Part shown: positions 35,870-44,627 of the stretch, in pieces
How positions within the stretch are numbered: position 1 is the first letter of the stretch
Layout: each line of letters begins with the position of its first letter
Source of the DNA: Pseudomonadota bacterium
Lineage (GTDB): Bacteria; Pseudomonadota; Gammaproteobacteria; Ga0077536
Reading direction: 5' to 3'
NCBI GenBank assembly: GCA_016719885.1
Contig: JADJYF010000026.1
Coordinates: 561,188-625,187, forward strand
Length of the DNA: 64,000 nt
Position numbers and translations under genes: made by a program
The notes under the pieces: model-generated
Told to the model about the DNA's origin: nothing
The model's database searches: none
Seen by the model: only the letters and a program-made list of their open reading frames with translations

Positions 35870-36304
35870 TCAACCGCGCTCGGGCAACTTGTCGAGACGT
35901 TCGTCGCGCGGCGCGCAAGGCGCCGCTTCGGGCCGCGTCGCGATGTACAAGGCGACCAGCGCCAAGGTGCCGCATACGCCGGCGCTGATCACCAGCGAGC
36001 GCGTCATGACGACGGTGGCGAGGCCCGACACCGCCATCGCCGTGATGGCGGCGCGCTTGCCGCGCGCCTCGATGACGCCGTGATCGCGGTAGCGCCTGAG
36101 CGGCGGCCCGAACACCGGGTGCGCCAGGATGCGCTCCGCCAGCGCCGGATGGCTGCGCGCGAAACAGGCCACCGCGCCCAACCAGAAAATCGTGGTCGGC
36201 AACACCGGCAACACCACGCCCAGCGCGCCCACGGCAAACAGCGCCGCGCCCGCCAGCATCCACAGCAGGCGCGATAGTCCGCGGATGGGGGCTACGCGAT
36301 TCAT
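35870..36304 (-). CDS. DUF454 (YbaN) family inner-membrane protein
   Basis: A 144-residue membrane protein with about four helices. The hallmark GVVLPVLPTTIFWLGAVACFARSHP and HPVFGPPLRRYRDHGVI identify the family. Function unknown. ATG 36304 is preferred; ATG 36313 and GTG 36319 are possible. The C-terminal 25 residues are soluble and charged. Confidence 0.85.
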   Translation of the reverse strand: MNRVAPIRGLSRLLWMLAGAALFAVGALGVVLPVLPTTIFWLGAVACFARSHPALAERILAHPVFGPPLRRYRDHGVIEARGKRAAITAMAVSGLATVVMTRSLVISAGVCGTLALVALYIATRPEAAPCAPRDERLDKLPERG

Positions 36305-36365
36305 GGACGCCATTGTCACGCTGGCGGCCCGCTTTCGCCAACCGCGGGCGCGAAGGAATGTGCGC

Positions 36366-39026
36366 CTAGCTGACGCCGAGCAAGGACCTGCGTTCGGCGT
36401 CGATCACGCGCTGCACCTCGATGCGACAGCCGCCGCACTGGCTGCCGGCGCCGGTCGCGTGCGCGATCGCGCTCAAGCTGTGATGGCCGGCCTGCACCGC
36501 TTCCCGGATGCGGCTGGCGACGACCGCCCGACACGCGCATAGCGGCGCACCCGCCGTCGCGGCGCTCGACGCATCGCGACCCGCCACCAGCGCCATGCGC
36601 TGCGCGGGTTGGATGACGCAGCCGAGCTGCGCCACCAGCCATTCGCGCGCCACCGCGACCGGCGTGCGCGCCACGTACAGCGCGGCGTGCAGGCGACCAT
36701 CGCGCAACAGGTAGCCGCGCCAGGCATGGCGCGCCCGGTCGCGACACACGACGATGTCATCGTCGGCCCGCTGCTCGCCGGCCAGGCCTGCGAACCAGGC
36801 GTCGATATCGTCGAGTTCACGCGTGTCCGCGCACTCGATGCGCCAGCCCGCGGCGCAGCGCATGCGCGCCCAGTAGGCGCTGCTCGGCATGACATCGCTA
36901 CGCGTGACCGCGAAGCCGTACCAGGCGGCGTTGAAGGCGCGCACCGCGACGCGCGCGGCCTTCAGTTCCGGTTGGCCGGAAATCGCATCGGTGACCGCCG
37001 GCACCAGCGCGTTGATGCCGGCATTGCTGGCATGGGCAGCGGAGAAATGCATGGGCACGAACACCGTGCCTGGGCTTTGCGCGGCGCTTACGCGCACGCG
37101 CAGCAGCACGCCCTGCCCATCGCGCTCGAGGCAGGCCAGGGCCGCGTCGCCGAGCCCGAGCGCGGCGGCGTCGGCGCCGTGCATGTCGACGTAAGGCTCG
37201 GCGCAATGACTGCCGAGACGCGGCACGCGACCGCTGCGCGTGAGGGTGTGCCATTGATCGCGCGTGCGGCCGCTGTTCATGGTGTAGGCATGGCGCGCAT
37301 CGGCGCGCGCCCGCGGCCCGCGGTAAGGCGTGGCGACGAAGCGTGCGCGTCCGTCGGCATGGGCAAAGTGGCCGTCGGCGAACAGGCGCCGCTCGGCGCG
37401 CGGCAGGCAGCCGGCCGGCAGCGGCCATTGGCGCGGCGTGAGACCGTCGTAGCTCTCGGCGCTCAAGCTCGCGAGCGCGCCGAGGTCCAATACCCGCGTG
37501 CCGCCCTGCGCGGTCAGGCTCGCGTACTCGCGCAGGATCTGCCACGGCGCCTGGTAATCGAAGGCCGCGCCGTAACCCATGCGCTTGGCGACTTCGCACA
37601 CCATCCACCAGTCCGGCCGCGCCTCGCCCGGCGCGGCGACGAACGCGCGCTGTCGCGAGATGCGCCGTTCGGAATTGGTGACGGTGGCGTCCTTCTCGCC
37701 CCAGCCGGCGGCCGGCAACACGATGTGCGCGGCTTCGGCGGTGATGCTTTCCGCGCTCATGTCCGACACCACCACCAGCGGACACTGCGCGAGTGCGGCG
37801 GCCACCGCCGCGCTGTCGGGCAGGCTCACGAGCGGATTGGTGGCCATGATCCAGAGCGCCTTGATGCGACCATCGGCGACGGCCTGGAACATCTCCACCG
37901 CTTTCAAGCCGGCGCGCGTGGCAATGCGTGGGCTGTGCCAGAACGCCTGCACGTCCGCCGCCGCGCCGGCTTCGTCGAACTCGCGATGCGCCGCCAGCGT
38001 GTTGGCCATGCCGCCCACTTCGCGCCCGCCCATGGCGTTCGGCTGGCCGGTCAGCGACAGTGGGCCGCAGCCCGGCAGGCCGATGCGCGCGGTGGCGAGA
38101 TGGCAGTTGATGATGGCATTGACCTTGTCGGTGCCGGCGCTCGATTGGTTGACGCCTTGCGACCACGCGCTCACCGTGCGCGGCTCGGCCGCGAACCAGT
38201 GATAGAACTGCGTCACCGCCTCGCGTTCGAGGCCGGTGATGTCGCACACGGTGTCGATGTCGTAGTCGTGGGCGCAGGCCAGCGCCGCGTCGAAGTCGCG
38301 GGTGTGGGCGGCGATGTAGTCACGCGCGCACCGATCCGCGTCGTTCAGAAAACGCAGCAGGCCGTTGAACAAGGCCACGTCGCTGCCCGCTGCCAGCGCC
38401 AGGTGCAGATCGGCGTGTTCGCTGGTGGCGGTGGCGCGCGGGTCGATGACGACGATGCGCGTGCCGTGTTGTTCACGCGCGGCCATGAGGCGCTGATGCA
38501 GGACCGGGTGACACCACGCGAGGTTGGCCCCCACCAGCACCACCAGGGCGGCCTGCTCGAGATCGGCGTACACGCCGGGCACCACGTCTTCTCCGAAGGC
38601 GCGCTTGTGGGCGGCCACCGACGAAGCCATGCACAGGCGGCTGTTGGTATCGATGTTGGCGCTGCCGATGTAGCCCTTCATGAGCTTGTTGGCGACGTAG
38701 TAGTCCTCGGTGCCGAGTTGGCCCGACACGTAGAACGCCACCGAGTCCGGGCCATGGGCGGCGATGGTGGCCGTGAAGCCCTTCGCGACTTCGGTGAGCG
38801 CCGCTTCCCAATCCACTTCCACGCCGTGCACGCGCGGCTTCAGCAGGCGCCCCTCCGTCGCAAGAGTCTCGCCCAGCGACGCGCCCTTCGCGCACAGGCG
38901 GCCATGATTGGCCGGATGGTTGGGATCGCCGGCCACGCTCACCGCACCGTCGGCGGCGACGCTGACCAGCATGCCGCAGCCGACGCCGCAGTAGGCACAG
39001 GTGGTCTTGACGCCGTGCGCGCCCAC
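36366..39026 (-). CDS. nasA: Assimilatory nitrate reductase catalytic subunit NasA
   Basis: An 886-residue cytoplasmic molybdopterin enzyme that reduces nitrate to nitrite. The N-terminal [4Fe-4S] site is CAYCGVGCG plus a later Cys (GRLCAKG), followed by bis-MGD domains (NIDTNSRLCMASSV, LVGANLAWCHPVLHQRL, GQPNAMGGREVGG, MNSGRTRDQWHTLTRSGR). The C-terminal 60 residues form a BFD-like [2Fe-2S] domain (CACRAVVASRIREAV, GSQCGGCRIEV), which takes electrons from a partner. The GTG start is 3 bases after nirD. It is the last gene of the nitrate operon. Confidence 0.95.
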   Translation of the reverse strand: MGAHGVKTTCAYCGVGCGMLVSVAADGAVSVAGDPNHPANHGRLCAKGASLGETLATEGRLLKPRVHGVEVDWEAALTEVAKGFTATIAAHGPDSVAFYVSGQLGTEDYYVANKLMKGYIGSANIDTNSRLCMASSVAAHKRAFGEDVVPGVYADLEQAALVVLVGANLAWCHPVLHQRLMAAREQHGTRIVVIDPRATATSEHADLHLALAAGSDVALFNGLLRFLNDADRCARDYIAAHTRDFDAALACAHDYDIDTVCDITGLEREAVTQFYHWFAAEPRTVSAWSQGVNQSSAGTDKVNAIINCHLATARIGLPGCGPLSLTGQPNAMGGREVGGMANTLAAHREFDEAGAAADVQAFWHSPRIATRAGLKAVEMFQAVADGRIKALWIMATNPLVSLPDSAAVAAALAQCPLVVVSDMSAESITAEAAHIVLPAAGWGEKDATVTNSERRISRQRAFVAAPGEARPDWWMVCEVAKRMGYGAAFDYQAPWQILREYASLTAQGGTRVLDLGALASLSAESYDGLTPRQWPLPAGCLPRAERRLFADGHFAHADGRARFVATPYRGPRARADARHAYTMNSGRTRDQWHTLTRSGRVPRLGSHCAEPYVDMHGADAAALGLGDAALACLERDGQGVLLRVRVSAAQSPGTVFVPMHFSAAHASNAGINALVPAVTDAISGQPELKAARVAVRAFNAAWYGFAVTRSDVMPSSAYWARMRCAAGWRIECADTRELDDIDAWFAGLAGEQRADDDIVVCRDRARHAWRGYLLRDGRLHAALYVARTPVAVAREWLVAQLGCVIQPAQRMALVAGRDASSAATAGAPLCACRAVVASRIREAVQAGHHSLSAIAHATGAGSQCGGCRIEVQRVIDAERRSLLGVS

Positions 39027-39029
39027 GGT

Positions 39030-39371
39030 CTATTCCGCGCCGATGGCGAGCGGCAGGCCAAGCGTGATGCGCCCGTCCGTGACCTTGACCGGCAGGCTGG
39101 TCACGCAGCCGTGATCGGGCGCCTGCACGCGGCCCGATTCGAGACCGATGACCTGGTTGTGCAAGGGACAGGTCACATGGGCGCCGTGCACGATGCCCTG
39201 GCTCAAGGGGCCGTTGCGATGCGGGCAGCGATCTTCGAGCGCGAACACCCGGTCGTCCATGGTGCGAAACAACGCGATGGCCATCCACGGCGTTTCCACG
39301 CGCCGCGCGCCGCGCCGCGGGATGTCGCTGACCAGGCCCACGTCCAGCCAATGTCTGTGCGGTGCGTTCAT
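39030..39371 (-). CDS. nirD: Nitrite reductase small subunit NirD
   Basis: A 113-residue Rieske-like [2Fe-2S] protein, small subunit of the assimilatory NADH-nitrite reductase. The Rieske ligands are kept: CPHRNGPLSQG and CPLHNQVIGL (many NirD proteins lack them). ATG 39371 overlaps the nirB stop (ATGA) and excludes the long antisense-like frame to 40112. Confidence 0.93.
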   Translation of the reverse strand: MNAPHRHWLDVGLVSDIPRRGARRVETPWMAIALFRTMDDRVFALEDRCPHRNGPLSQGIVHGAHVTCPLHNQVIGLESGRVQAPDHGCVTSLPVKVTDGRITLGLPLAIGAE

Positions 39372-41815
39372 GCGCTGACCCTCGGCCGCGCCACGCGCGC
39401 CATCAAGCGGAACTCGCCGTTCTCGCGACCGTGCGCGCGCTGCGCCCAGGGATCGTGCCTGGCGTAGTGCTGGGCCTTGTCGAAACGCGCCACCAGCGCC
39501 GCGCGCAGATCGGCGCGCGTGACGATGGTGTCGCGCACCGTCGCCACGCCGACCCGCGCCGCCCAGGTATACATGCGTTCCAGGTAATGGCCCTGCTCGC
39601 GGTAGAGCTGCAGGGTTGCCGCGCAGTACTCCACCACTTCGTCTTCGGTCGCGACGTTGCACAGGATCTCGGTGGCCTTGAGATGCATGCCGGCGGCGCC
39701 GGCGAAATGCAGTTCGTAGCCGCTGTCGACACAGATCACGCCGAAGTCCTTGCAGGTCGCTTCCGCGCAGTTGCGCGGGCAGCCCGACACCGCGAGCTTG
39801 ACCTTGTGCGGCGTCCACGCGCCCCACAGGTATTTCTCGAGACGGATGCCAAGGCCGGTGGAATCCTGCGTGCCGAAACGGCACCAGTCGCTGCCGACAC
39901 AGGTCTTGACGGTGCGCAGGGCCTTGCCGTAGGCGTGCCCCGAGACCATGCCGGCCGCGTTCAACTCGGCCCATACCGCCGGCAGGTCCTGCTTGCGCAC
40001 GCCGAGCAGGTCGATGCGCTGTCCGCCCGTGACCTTCACCGCCGGGATCGCGAAGCGCTCGGCGACATCGGCGATGGCGCGCAGCTCGGCCGGCGTGGTC
40101 ATGCCGCCCCACATGCGCGGCACCACCGAGAACGTGCCGTCCTTCTGGATGTTGGCGTGCGCGCGCTCGTTGATGTAGCGCGACTGCGCGTCGTCCTGGT
40201 ATTCACCGGGCCACGCCGCCAGCAGGTAGTAGTTCAATGCCGGTCGACACTTGGCGCAGCCGCAGGAGGTGGTCCATTCCAGGCTCTGCATGACGTCCGG
40301 AATGGATTTCAGTTCCTTGGCGAGGATGAGCCGCCGCACCTGGTCGTGACCGAGACGCGTGCAGCCGCACATGGCCGGCACGGCGTCGACGCTGTAGGCG
40401 GCGCCGAGCTGCGATTTCAGCAGTTGCTCGACCAGGCCCGTGCAGGAACCACAGGACGACGAAGCCTTGGTATGGGCGCGCACATCGTTCAGCGTCTTCA
40501 AGCCTTGGCCGGCGATGGCCTTGACGATTTTGCCCTTGCATACGCCGTTGCAGCCGCAGATCTCCGCGTCATCGGGCAAGGCTGCAACGGCCGCCGTAGG
40601 GTCCAGCGCCGCGCCTCCGGCGTAGTGCTGGCCGAAGATCAGCGTGTCGCGCGTGTCGCTGACGTCACGCGCTTCGCGCATCTGCTGGTAGAACCACGCG
40701 CCGTCGCGGGTATCGCCGAACAGCACCACGCCGACGATGCGATTGTCGGCCAGCGTCAGGCGCTTGTAGGTGTGGCGCGCGGCGTCGCGCAACACGATCT
40801 CCTCGCGCCCTTCGCCATCGGCGAAGTCGCCGGCCGAGTAGACGTCGATGCCGGTCACCTTGAGCTTGGTCGAGACCTGCGAGCCAGCGTAGGCGGCCTT
40901 GTTGCCCGCCAGTTCCGATGCCACCACCCGCGCCATCTCGTACAACGGCGCCACCAGGCCATAGCACTGGCCGCGATGCTCGACGCATTCGCCGACCGCG
41001 AAGATGTCGGCATCGGAAGTGCGCAGGTCATCGCCGACCACGATGCCGCGCGCCACGTCCAGATCGGCGGCGGCGGCGAGGCTGGTGTTGGGACGAATGC
41101 CGATGGCGAACACCACCAGGTCGGCGTCGAAGCGCCGCCCGTCGTGGAGTTCCACCGCTTGCACGTGGCTGTCGCCGAGTACGGCGCGGGTGTTGGCCTC
41201 GGTCACCACTTCGATGCCGCGCTGCCTCAAGGCCTGCGCCAGCAGGTGACCGGCGGCGCTGTCGAGCTGGCGCTCCATGAGCGTGGCGGCGAGATGCAGC
41301 ACCGTGACCTGCATGCCGCGCTCCTTCAAGCCCGCCGCCGCTTCGAGGCCCAGCAAGCCGCCACCGATGACGACCGCGCGACCGCCGCGGCGCGCCGCCG
41401 CCAGCATCGCGTCGACATCGTCGAGATCCCGGTAGCTCACCACGCCAACGAGATCATGGCCCGGCATGGGCGGAATGATGGGCCGCGAGCCGGTCGCGAT
41501 CAGGAGCTTGTCGTAGGGCACCGAACTGCCGTCGATCGCGGTCACGGTCTTGCTGGCGCGATGGATGGCCATCACCGGCTTGCCCTTGTAGAGGGTGATG
41601 CCGTGCGCCGCGTACCAGGCGTCGTCGTGGATGATGATGTCTTCGAAACGCTTCTCGCCGGACAGCACCGGCGACAGCATGATGCGGTCGTAATTGACGC
41701 GCGCCTCGGCGTTGAAGATGGTGATGTCGTAACGGTCGACGCCGTTATCGAACAGTTCGTCGAGCACGCGCCCGGGCGCCATGCCGTTGCCGATGATCAC
41801 GAGTTTTTCGCGCAT
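39368..41815 (-). CDS. nirB: NADH-dependent nitrite reductase large subunit NirB
   Basis: An 815-residue siroheme enzyme reducing nitrite to ammonium. In order it has FAD/NAD domains (VIIGNGMAPGRV; GGGLLGLEAA), two BFD-like [2Fe-2S] segments (CGCNGVCKGKIV with CGSCTGLV; CGCTRLGH with CGCAKC), and the nitrite/sulfite reductase domain with TCVGSDWCRFG and SGCPRNCAEATCKDFG that hold the [4Fe-4S]-siroheme. The start ATG 41815 (MREKLVIIGNG) has GGGAG 8 bases upstream; ATG 41842 is an alternative nine codons earlier. Downstream of the transporter ATPase in the same operon. Confidence 0.95.
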   Translation of the reverse strand: MREKLVIIGNGMAPGRVLDELFDNGVDRYDITIFNAEARVNYDRIMLSPVLSGEKRFEDIIIHDDAWYAAHGITLYKGKPVMAIHRASKTVTAIDGSSVPYDKLLIATGSRPIIPPMPGHDLVGVVSYRDLDDVDAMLAAARRGGRAVVIGGGLLGLEAAAGLKERGMQVTVLHLAATLMERQLDSAAGHLLAQALRQRGIEVVTEANTRAVLGDSHVQAVELHDGRRFDADLVVFAIGIRPNTSLAAAADLDVARGIVVGDDLRTSDADIFAVGECVEHRGQCYGLVAPLYEMARVVASELAGNKAAYAGSQVSTKLKVTGIDVYSAGDFADGEGREEIVLRDAARHTYKRLTLADNRIVGVVLFGDTRDGAWFYQQMREARDVSDTRDTLIFGQHYAGGAALDPTAAVAALPDDAEICGCNGVCKGKIVKAIAGQGLKTLNDVRAHTKASSSCGSCTGLVEQLLKSQLGAAYSVDAVPAMCGCTRLGHDQVRRLILAKELKSIPDVMQSLEWTTSCGCAKCRPALNYYLLAAWPGEYQDDAQSRYINERAHANIQKDGTFSVVPRMWGGMTTPAELRAIADVAERFAIPAVKVTGGQRIDLLGVRKQDLPAVWAELNAAGMVSGHAYGKALRTVKTCVGSDWCRFGTQDSTGLGIRLEKYLWGAWTPHKVKLAVSGCPRNCAEATCKDFGVICVDSGYELHFAGAAGMHLKATEILCNVATEDEVVEYCAATLQLYREQGHYLERMYTWAARVGVATVRDTIVTRADLRAALVARFDKAQHYARHDPWAQRAHGRENGEFRLMARVARPRVSA

Positions 41816-41844
41816 CGTCGTCGCTCCCATTGAGGAATTCATGT

Positions 41845-43590
41845 TCAGGCCGCCTGCTTGGGAGCGCCGCGCACCCCCGGCTTGGCTGGCGTGTTGGTGT
41901 TCGGTGTCGCGGCGCCGGGCGTTGCGACGTGGTCGTGCTCGCCGAGGAAGTTCAGCACCTCGCGGCGCAGCTCGTAGTAGCGCGGATGGTTGAGCAAGGC
42001 TTGGCGCGTGCGCGGCCGCGGCAGGTCGACGCTCATCACGTGGCCGACGCGGGCGCGCGGCCCGTTGCTCATCATCACCACGCGATCGGCCAGCAGCAGC
42101 GCTTCGTCGACGTCGTGGGTGATGCAGATGGTGGTGACCTGGGTACGCTTCCACACCTCCATCAGCACTTCCTGCAGATCCCAGCGCGTCAGGCTGTCGA
42201 GCATGCCGAAGGGTTCGTCGAGCAACAGCAGCTTGGGCGACAACGCGAACGCGCGCGCGATGCCGACACGCTGCTGCATGCCGTTGGACAGCTCGCCGGC
42301 GAGGCGCTCCATGGCGGCGCCGAGGCCGACACGCTCGAGGTAGTACTCGGCGATGTCGCGCCGTTCGCCGGACTGTGCATGGGGATAGACCTTGTCCACG
42401 CCCAGCATCACGTTGTCGCGCGCCGACAGCCACGGCAGCAGCGACGGCGCCTGGAACACCACCGCGCGATCGGGGCCGGCGTGCCAGATCTCGCGGCCAT
42501 CGAGGATGATGCCGCCGCCCGAGATCTCGGTGAGGCCCGCCATCATCGACAGCACCGTCGACTTGCCGCAGCCGGAGTGACCGATCAGCGACACCACTTC
42601 GCCGCGTTCCATTTTGAGGTTGAAGCCCTCCACCACGTTCAGCGGGCCGTCCGGCGTGGCATAGGTCTTGGTGACGTCATGGAACTCGACGTAGCCGCGC
42701 GTGATGGCGGAGCGCGCGGCGTCCTGGTAGGCACGCGGCGGCGCCTCGACGAGCTGCGTGATGGGCGTGACCGCCGGCAAGGGCGTGTTGGCATTGGTCT
42801 CCGTGTCGCGCGCCTGCTGCTCGGCGTAACCGAGCAGGCAGCGCGTGACCTCGGCGCGCAGCGCCTTGAAGCCGGCGTGATCGTTCATGCTGGCGCGCTC
42901 GCGCGGCCGCGGCAGGTTGACGATGAATTGCGGCCCGAGCGTGGCGCCCGGCCCGGGCGTCAGCGGCACGATGCGATCGGCCAGCAACAGCGCTTCGTCG
43001 ACATCGTTGGTGACGAGGATGACGGTCTTGCCCTCGGCCTGCGAGATGCGTTCGATCTCGTCCTGCAGGCGCGCGCGGGTCAGGGCATCGAGCGCCGACA
43101 AGGGTTCGTCGAGCAACAGGATATCGGGCTGGGTGGCGAGCGCGCGCGCGACCGCCACGCGTTGCCGCATGCCGCCCGACAGCGCCGCCGGTTTGCGCAG
43201 CGCCGCGTGGCCGAGGCCCACCAGTTCGATGTAGTGCTCGACCAGCGCCGCGCGATCGCGCCGCGAGCGCGCGGCGCATACCGCATCGACCGCAAGCGCG
43301 ATGTTGTCGCGCACCGTCAGCCACGGCAGCAGCGCGTAGGATTGGAACACCACGCCGCGATCGGGGCCGGGGCCGCTCACCGCCGCGCCGCGCAGGCGAA
43401 TGCTGCCGCTGTCGGGGGAAATGAGACCGGCGAGCAGCGACAGCAAGGTGGTCTTGCCGCTGCCGGAGAAACCGACGATGGCGAGGAACTCGCCCTCCGC
43501 CACTTCGAGGTTGATATCGCGCAGCACCTCCATGCGTGTCGCGCCCTGCGCGTAATGCTTGGACAGCGCGTCGAGTTCAAGAAATGCCAT
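41845..43590 (-). CDS. Nitrate ABC transporter ATP-binding protein with two fused ATPase domains
   Basis: A 581-residue protein of two complete ABC modules in tandem, each resembling NrtD/SsuB. Domain 1 has GFSGSGKTTLLSLLAGL (Walker A), SGGMRQRVAVARAL (signature) and ILLLDEPLSALD (Walker B). Domain 2 begins near residue 305 and has GHSGCGKSTVLSMMAGL, LSNGMQQRVGIARAF (slightly divergent signature) and LLLLDEPFGMLD. The linker (about residues 240-300) is a little-conserved spacer. In cyanobacteria NrtC and NrtD are separate; here one chain may supply both. ATG 43590; the frame further upstream overlaps nrtB. Confidence 0.9.
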   Translation of the reverse strand: MAFLELDALSKHYAQGATRMEVLRDINLEVAEGEFLAIVGFSGSGKTTLLSLLAGLISPDSGSIRLRGAAVSGPGPDRGVVFQSYALLPWLTVRDNIALAVDAVCAARSRRDRAALVEHYIELVGLGHAALRKPAALSGGMRQRVAVARALATQPDILLLDEPLSALDALTRARLQDEIERISQAEGKTVILVTNDVDEALLLADRIVPLTPGPGATLGPQFIVNLPRPRERASMNDHAGFKALRAEVTRCLLGYAEQQARDTETNANTPLPAVTPITQLVEAPPRAYQDAARSAITRGYVEFHDVTKTYATPDGPLNVVEGFNLKMERGEVVSLIGHSGCGKSTVLSMMAGLTEISGGGIILDGREIWHAGPDRAVVFQAPSLLPWLSARDNVMLGVDKVYPHAQSGERRDIAEYYLERVGLGAAMERLAGELSNGMQQRVGIARAFALSPKLLLLDEPFGMLDSLTRWDLQEVLMEVWKRTQVTTICITHDVDEALLLADRVVMMSNGPRARVGHVMSVDLPRPRTRQALLNHPRYYELRREVLNFLGEHDHVATPGAATPNTNTPAKPGVRGAPKQAA

Positions 43591-43607
43591 GACCAGTCCT
43601 CCCGCGC

Positions 43608-44627
43608 TCAGCGCGCCGTCGCGCCGCGGCTGACGAGCTGCTGCAAGGTGTACATGAGACGGTCGAGCAGGAAGCCGACCAAGCCGATCACCAGCACCGC
43701 GACCATGATGCGGGCCAGCGATTGCGAACTGCCGTTCTGGAATTCGTCCCACACGAATTTGCCGAGGCCGGGGTTCTGCGCGAGCATCTCGGCCGCGATC
43801 AGCACCATCCAGCCGACGCCCAGCGACAGGCGCATGCCGGTGAAGATCAAGGGCAGCGCCGCCGGCAGCACGATGCGCGTGATACGCCGCGGCCACGACA
43901 GTCGCAGCACGCGCGCGACGTTGATCAGATCCCGGTCGACCGAGGCCACGCCGAGCGCGGTATTGATGACCGTCGGCCACAAGGAACACAGCGTCACGGT
44001 GATGGCCGACACCAGGAAGGACTTCGACAGCCAGCCGTCGTTGCCCTGGTAGGCCGCGCTCACCAGCAAGGTCACGATCGGCAGCCACGCCAGTGGCGAC
44101 ACCGGCTTGAAGACCTGGATGAGCGGATTCAGCGCCGCCTGCACCACGCGACTGCTGCCGCACAGCAGGCCGAGTGGCACCGCCACCAAGGTCGCCAGCA
44201 CGAAACCGGTGAACACGGTGACAAGGCTGGTGACTATCTGGTCGAAGAAGGTCGGCTTGCCGGTCCACGCACGCTGCACCGGCTTGAAGGCCGGATCGCG
44301 CGCCACGCGCTCGGCATTGCGCTTGGCCTCGCGCATGGCGAAGGCCGCCGCCTTGTCGCGTTCGGCGCCGTGCTCGGCAACCAGCTTGCCGAACTCCGCC
44401 GCCACCGCGCGCGGCCCCGGCAAGGCGCCGAGACTGGTCTCGACATTGCCGGCGATGAGCTGCCACACGCCGAGGAACAGCGCGATGGCGAGCAGCGGCA
44501 CGCCGCACAGTTCAGCCATGGCCTTCAACTGCCGCGCCGGATGTTCGCCGCCGATGAGGCGCAGCAGCGGCGCGAACCAGTCGAGCCCGATGCGCTCGCA
44601 GAAACTGGCGGAAGAGGCGAAGCTCAT
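43608..44627 (-). CDS. nrtB: Nitrate ABC transporter permease NrtB
   Basis: A 339-residue permease with about six transmembrane helices and the BPD_transp_1 signature (DRDLINVARVLRLSWPRRITRIVLPAALP, the EAA loop). An N-terminal soluble extension of about 35 residues and a charged insert near residues 75-125 are family features. ATG 44627 overlaps the nrtA stop (ATGA). It is followed by the ATPase gene 17 bases on. Confidence 0.93.
   Translation of the reverse strand: MSFASSASFCERIGLDWFAPLLRLIGGEHPARQLKAMAELCGVPLLAIALFLGVWQLIAGNVETSLGALPGPRAVAAEFGKLVAEHGAERDKAAAFAMREAKRNAERVARDPAFKPVQRAWTGKPTFFDQIVTSLVTVFTGFVLATLVAVPLGLLCGSSRVVQAALNPLIQVFKPVSPLAWLPIVTLLVSAAYQGNDGWLSKSFLVSAITVTLCSLWPTVINTALGVASVDRDLINVARVLRLSWPRRITRIVLPAALPLIFTGMRLSLGVGWMVLIAAEMLAQNPGLGKFVWDEFQNGSSQSLARIMVAVLVIGLVGFLLDRLMYTLQQLVSRGATAR

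Noticed and set aside
36609..39467. A 952-codon open frame on the plus strand
   Set aside because: It is antisense to nasA/nirD, has no recognisable domain and a composition typical of the reverse frame of GC-rich genes.
39362..44052. Long plus-strand frames opposite nirB and the transporter ATPase
   Set aside because: These are shadows of well-identified genes on the minus strand with all motifs intact.
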